From Irineochytrium annulatum (lineage: Eukaryota > Chytridiomycota > Chytridiomycetes > Chytridiales > Chytridiaceae), in assembly GCA_027600665.1 (NCBI GenBank), contig JADGJL010001087.1, positions 1-10,267 on the forward strand: a stretch of 10,267 nt of DNA. The letters are read 5' to 3'. Positions 6,637 to 10,267 of this stretch are shown piece by piece. The notes beneath the pieces were generated by a model, which was not told the origin of the DNA, searched no databases, and saw nothing but the letters and a program-made list of their open reading frames with translations. Made by a program: the position numbers and the translations under genes. The stretch's first letter is position 1, and the number at the start of each line of letters is the position of its first letter.

Positions 6637-9600
6637 CTAATTTACAACCTCAAACAGCACTTCTTCCGACCCCCAGGTTACGCCGTCCACCTTCGCGGTT
6701 GTAATAGAGGCGCTATCGGACACGGATATTTCCTCCGTTTGGTATAATAGCCTATAACGACAGCAGCAGACGTTAGCACGGTCCGCGATAGCGACGAAAG
6801 TTACAGACCGATAGAAGCCAAGGGTAAGAAACATAAGCGCAAGTGTATGGCTTGGGCCAGGATGTGTTTCTCCTGAAGTCCGCAGAATCGCCGTAAGCGT
6901 CCCCGAGGACAGAACCCGCTTCGTGTCGAGGGCGTTGACAAATCCGCCTTCGGCCCCAGACCCGAATTCTTGCACTGGGAGGATCCTGAGAATAAAAACT
7001 CTTGTATTGTTAAAGCCTAAACGCGACAGATGGTGGTGTCAGTAACATTTCGGGGGCAGACGAGCAAAAACGTACTTGTATAATCCTCCAAACGGAATGT
7101 GATATCAACGAACGCTTCGCGCTTGACTTTGAATCTTGTCCGTCCAATGGCTTGAACAACGTCGTTTTTATCGCTCTTGCATTCAATCCCGATTCTGATT
7201 TCCTCCTTCCTTACGTTCCCGAACATGCCCGCCGGCACTTTTAGGCCGCGCAGGCAGTCAAGAGCTCCCCAGCGACCCCGCCCGGACTGCCATCGAGCTA
7301 CAACGCGACCCCGTCGCCAAGCAACCTGATGTTCCTTCAATGTGGCATTGGCGCTTGATAGATCCTCGATCTCTCCAACGTCAATCCCGCCGGTTAGCGT
7401 TTCTTTGAGCCAGAATGCTATCCGCCGGCGGCGTTCCTCCGCCGGCTTTAGCAAGGTCGTCCGACCGACAACGTATTGGCGCCACACCGGCAAGGGAATT
7501 AGACGGGTAAGGTAGGCCTCGGGTAAATCGATGCGCTTGACAGGAAGGAGGATGCTAGTTGTTAATTAATTAATTTGAGACAACTCTTGAGAAACCGCAC
7601 CGTTTTGTCGAGTTCGGATGAATTATCGATGATGACGTGGAAGATGGCCGGTCATCGTCGTCATCTACAATCATGAGGAACAGAATCGCGATAGCATAAC
7701 CTACCATCGTAAACGTCGAAAGATACCTCTACAGCATTAACACCTTTATTCCGCAGATCAAACGTCAAAAGGAACCGGTCTTTGTTCCAATTGACGTCGT
7801 CGCGGTTTTCGGCGCCAGCAATGGTCCCCAGCGATCCGTCCATAACGACGTCAATTAGAGACTCCGATTTTATATTCGTTGCGAGTGAAGGTGTTGCTAT
7901 CGGCTTATTCCCGGCCATAATCCCGCCGACTGCGCCGGAAAGGTGCACAACGTCCAGATTATTCGTTTCAAAAACGCTTTGGACTGTTAAGATGATGGGT
8001 ATTACCGACTGGCGAGTATAAAGTATCTCGGAGGGTGTTTCGGTCCCCTGGTCATTACTAGGAACATATCCGTACTCTAGTTTGACCGAGCCCCCTGAAC
8101 TTGCGTTGTTCCCGTCAGGTCAAGTAATAAGAGGAAGGAGCAAGCCTACATACCACCATTTCTTCCCGTACACCCCTATCCGTAATGTTCGACTTTCCCC
8201 CGGCATTAACATACCCTCCACATTAGCGTCAGCGGGCGGGCCGATCTTCGCGACTGAGCTGCTTTGACCAGTACCGCAAGCCACTGAGTCCTCATCAAGC
8301 CAAAACGCTCTTAGGCTGTTTTCGTGAATATCACGCTCGTAAACCACTTCGGGCTCCTCGACACCCTCGGACGGCGGAGCCGGGGCGTCTTCGGTTAGAG
8401 TCTCCGTAAACGAGACGCGTAAAAGATTCACGGGGGTTACCCCCGTATTTTGAATATCTAGTGTAAAAGACGTTCTGATCTCATTAACTCTTGAAACTCA
8501 GTAATACTGACCTTTCCCCTTGGAACACCATTAAAGCCCCAAGAGCAATTTGCTCGCCTTTCGTCACCTTGAGTACTGGTAGACGGTCAATGATCTTCAT
8601 TGGCACGGACCACACGCTGAAATGAAAGGTTTCTTCAATGATTCTTGGAGCCACAAGTGCTTACGACGGGCCGGCTTCCGTATCGCTAACTTTCTTCCGT
8701 ACCTTCGCCGCTCCTTCACCCTTTCTTTTCCCGAACCGCTCCCGCTCCTCCTGTTTCCGTCTCGTTCCGTCCTTCATCAACCTCCCTGCCTGGTCCAAAG
8801 CTTTTTGAACGGGCAGTATTTCGCCTTCGAGACAGCCCCCAAAGAGTGATACACGGCAGCCATGCACGTGCAGGGTCCCTGAGTGATTAGGCAATCCAGA
8901 AAGACGAATAACATGACATCGAGACTCTGCTGGGATCGTTGTCGACGTCTTGAAACTTGTGAAAGAAGTACCGGAGGTTCTATAGAAAGCACCAGAAGTT
9001 TAGGTTGCGATCTGAGTCAACTTCAAGACTTACGCAAGTGCGATACTGGTTATTCCCAGGTCAAAAGCAAAAGGGTTTGCGAGCGTTATATCGAAATGCG
9101 CCTCTTCATCTGATACAAGCGTGACCTGCACGAAGAGGAAATGGTTACGCCGTCAATCATTAAAGGCGCAGCCTACCTTTTCCTTTCTAATTTTCCGAGC
9201 GGCCGTCTCTTTCTTTGTAAACGGACTATATAAAAACAACTCTCGGACTCCTCCTGCTGTCTTCTGCCCCATTAGCTCGGCTAAATTTCGTTGAGTTGGA
9301 ACTCTAGGCGCAATTTGCCTGAATGGAATAAGTGCCAACGATGAGAAAACCAACGGATGAGGAAGTGGGGGAATCGCCTCACCTTACGGGCTCCAGCCGA
9401 CGCAGAACCGGCACACCGACGGCTCCCCCCATAACGCCCTTGACAACAAACGGTAGGCTAACGGCTGCTGTGGCACTTCCGGAAGCACCACTTAAAGGAG
9501 ATGTCGGCAATTCTCCTTCAAACTCCGCTCTTTGTCTTGCTGGGCTTTGAATCATCGGCGGCTGACGGGAACTCGCAGCAGCGGCGGCCGTTCGCATTAC

Positions 9601-10267
9601 CACCGTGTCTAATACTTCCGCTAACTCCGCCTGCTCATCATGGTTGAGATGCCTCCGCATCCGCCGAAGCAAGCGCGCGGTATAAAGAACAGTGCTGGCA
9701 TGATCTTATCAAATGAGAAAATTGTAGCCCAAAAGTATTCCACACCGTCGACAGCAGCAGCGATCTCAATGCATTCCTTCAAGGCTTCTATTTGCAGTCT
9801 TGGCCACCCAAACCTCTGACGATTTACTCGAATTCGCCGACTTTTGTTCAGCCGATTAACCAGAGCGTCCATTGATCCCGTAGGCGCCTCCCTCTCATCC
9901 AAGTCCTCAAAACGATCATAGTCATCAAGCCAGTCCTCCTCGTCATCCGAAGGCGGCCCGAAGACGGAATCCGGTTCCGCCAAATGAATATGTTTTTTTG
10001 CTGAGTTGCTTATAAGCACAAAGATAGTTGTTACAGGCCTTACGTCGAATGACAACGCCTAACACCTCGCAAACTCGTTTCATGCACTCCAGCGCGCCGT
10101 TACTCCGCGCTATTTTCCGCTGGCTTCCACTCGCCTCTACCTTGCCTGTGACGTCATCTTTTTCCGAGATCAGCACCAGACTTGATCCCATATCTGCATT
10201 CAATGACGCCGTTGATGCCCAACGCTCTCCGTCAGCCAAGGAACTCCCACCACCCCCACCTCCCATC
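6637..10267 (-). CDS. TRS120: TRS120/TRAPPC9, TRAPPII subunit, C-terminal part (N-terminus beyond the window)
   Basis: Exons (minus): 10267-10044 (open at the edge), 10000-9746, 9704-9383, 9318-9177, 9125-9034, 8979-8665, 8616-8512, 8474-8154, 8099-7705, 7664-7601, 7554-7076 and 7016-6637. They join in phase to about 1,030 visible residues, or 1,011 if a further in-frame intron at 6752-6808 is removed. Family marks, numbered from the window edge: FGWPRLQIEAL (138-148), LFLYSPFTKK (294-303), ANPFAFDL (330-337), LDIQNTGVTPVNLL (in the exon starting 8474), a charged KQEERERFGKRK insert, ILLPVKRI (from 746), and LRILPVQEFGSG near the C-terminus. The order and Ig-like beta-sandwich character of the second half fit Trs120. 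Known role: TRAPPII activates Ypt31/32 (Rab11) at the trans-Golgi. Fungal Trs120 is usually 1,200-1,400 residues, so a few hundred N-terminal residues are missing. The AAG acceptors at 9705 and 8100 are the least certain junctions. Confidence 0.88.
6752..6808 (-). other. TRS120: Probable 57-nt in-frame intron in the last TRS120 exon
   Basis: On the minus strand this segment starts GTCTGT, carries a branch-like GCTAAC at 6777-6772 and ends TATAG. It is 57 nt, exactly 19 codons, with no stop, so the frame stays open with or without splicing. Splicing joins GFYR to LLYQTEEI and removes an odd VCCCRY stretch; retention keeps SVTFVAIADRAN. The spliced form seems closer to the family's usual 'G-Y-x-hydrophobic-x-x-EE' ending. 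An overlapping GTAACT donor at 6804 would shift the frame and is less likely. Confidence 0.5.
7601..7664 (-). other. TRS120: 64-nt internal exon of TRS120
   Basis: The exon is bounded by introns of 40 nt (7704-7665, GTAGGT...GTAG) and 46 nt (7600-7555, GTGCGG...CTAG). It adds an aspartate run followed by RPSSTSSSIIHPNSTK and restores frame between VYD and RILLPVKRI. A single 146-nt intron with a GTTATG donor would also keep frame but uses a worse donor and an atypical length. Confidence 0.7.
8430..8446. repeat. Perfect 7-bp hairpin inside TRS120 coding sequence
   Basis: ACGGGGG (8430-8436) and CCCCCGT (8440-8446) are exact reverse complements with a three-base spacer. The hairpin lies 28 nt inside the exon that begins at 8474 and encodes TGVTPV, a conserved stretch of the family, so the symmetry may simply follow from codon choice for Gly-Val-Thr-Pro. 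Confidence 0.8.
8475..8511 (-). other. TRS120: Very short intron (37 nt) in TRS120
   Basis: It has a GTCAGT donor and a GATCAG acceptor. The phase-2 junction joins QGE-R to TSFTLDIQNTG, matching the expected protein. A later TAG at 8458-8457 would break the frame. At 37 nt this is the shortest intron in the window, close to the lower limit known for spliceosomal introns in fungi. Confidence 0.75.

Noticed and set aside
6998..7076. Acceptor at ACAAGAG (6999) for the last-but-one TRS120 intron
   Set aside because: The TTTAG acceptor at 7018-7017 also fits the phase, has a pyrimidine context, and adds FNTRV before FILRILPVQ, which suits the family better.
6637..10267. TRS120 as a decayed pseudogene because of many stops
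   Set aside because: The stops fall inside introns, and the junctions keep phase. The least certain are the AAG acceptors at 9705 and 8100.

Overview
The window is nuclear DNA of a eukaryote, most likely a fungus. The genes are cut by many short GT-AG introns, about 37-77 nt and often close to 43 nt. The three recognisable proteins are eukaryotic endomembrane or genome-maintenance factors of fungal type. No bacterial signal, mobile element, CRISPR array or RNA gene was seen. I cannot place the organism below 'fungus' from sequence alone.

Layout, with all three genes on the minus strand. Bases 1-1687 hold no convincing gene; the + strand there is strikingly pyrimidine-rich. Bases 1688-2774 hold a complete four-exon gene for a 208-residue BAP31/Yet3-type ER membrane protein. 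Bases 2775-3127 are a spacer that serves as promoter of the BAP31 gene and 3' flank of the next gene. Bases 3128-6513 hold a nine-exon gene that assembles without a reading-frame break into a 982-residue protein. I read it as a divergent member of the SLF2/Nse6 (FAM178, 'CANIN') family that loads the SMC5/6 complex at damaged DNA. It carries two SUMO-interacting-like motifs and a PCNA-binding-like motif in its disordered N-terminal part. After 123 bases, 6637-10267 hold the C-terminal roughly 1,000 residues of TRS120/TRAPPC9, a TRAPPII subunit. Its N-terminus lies beyond the right edge.

The genes do not form one pathway. TRS120 (trans-Golgi Rab GTPase activation) and BAP31 (ER export and quality control) both serve the secretory route. 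The middle gene is nuclear. The shared strand and short spacers are ordinary for a compact fungal genome. The main value of this reading is the exon reconstruction: most apparent stop codons inside the middle and right genes fall in introns whose phases match exactly, so I see intact genes rather than pseudogenes.
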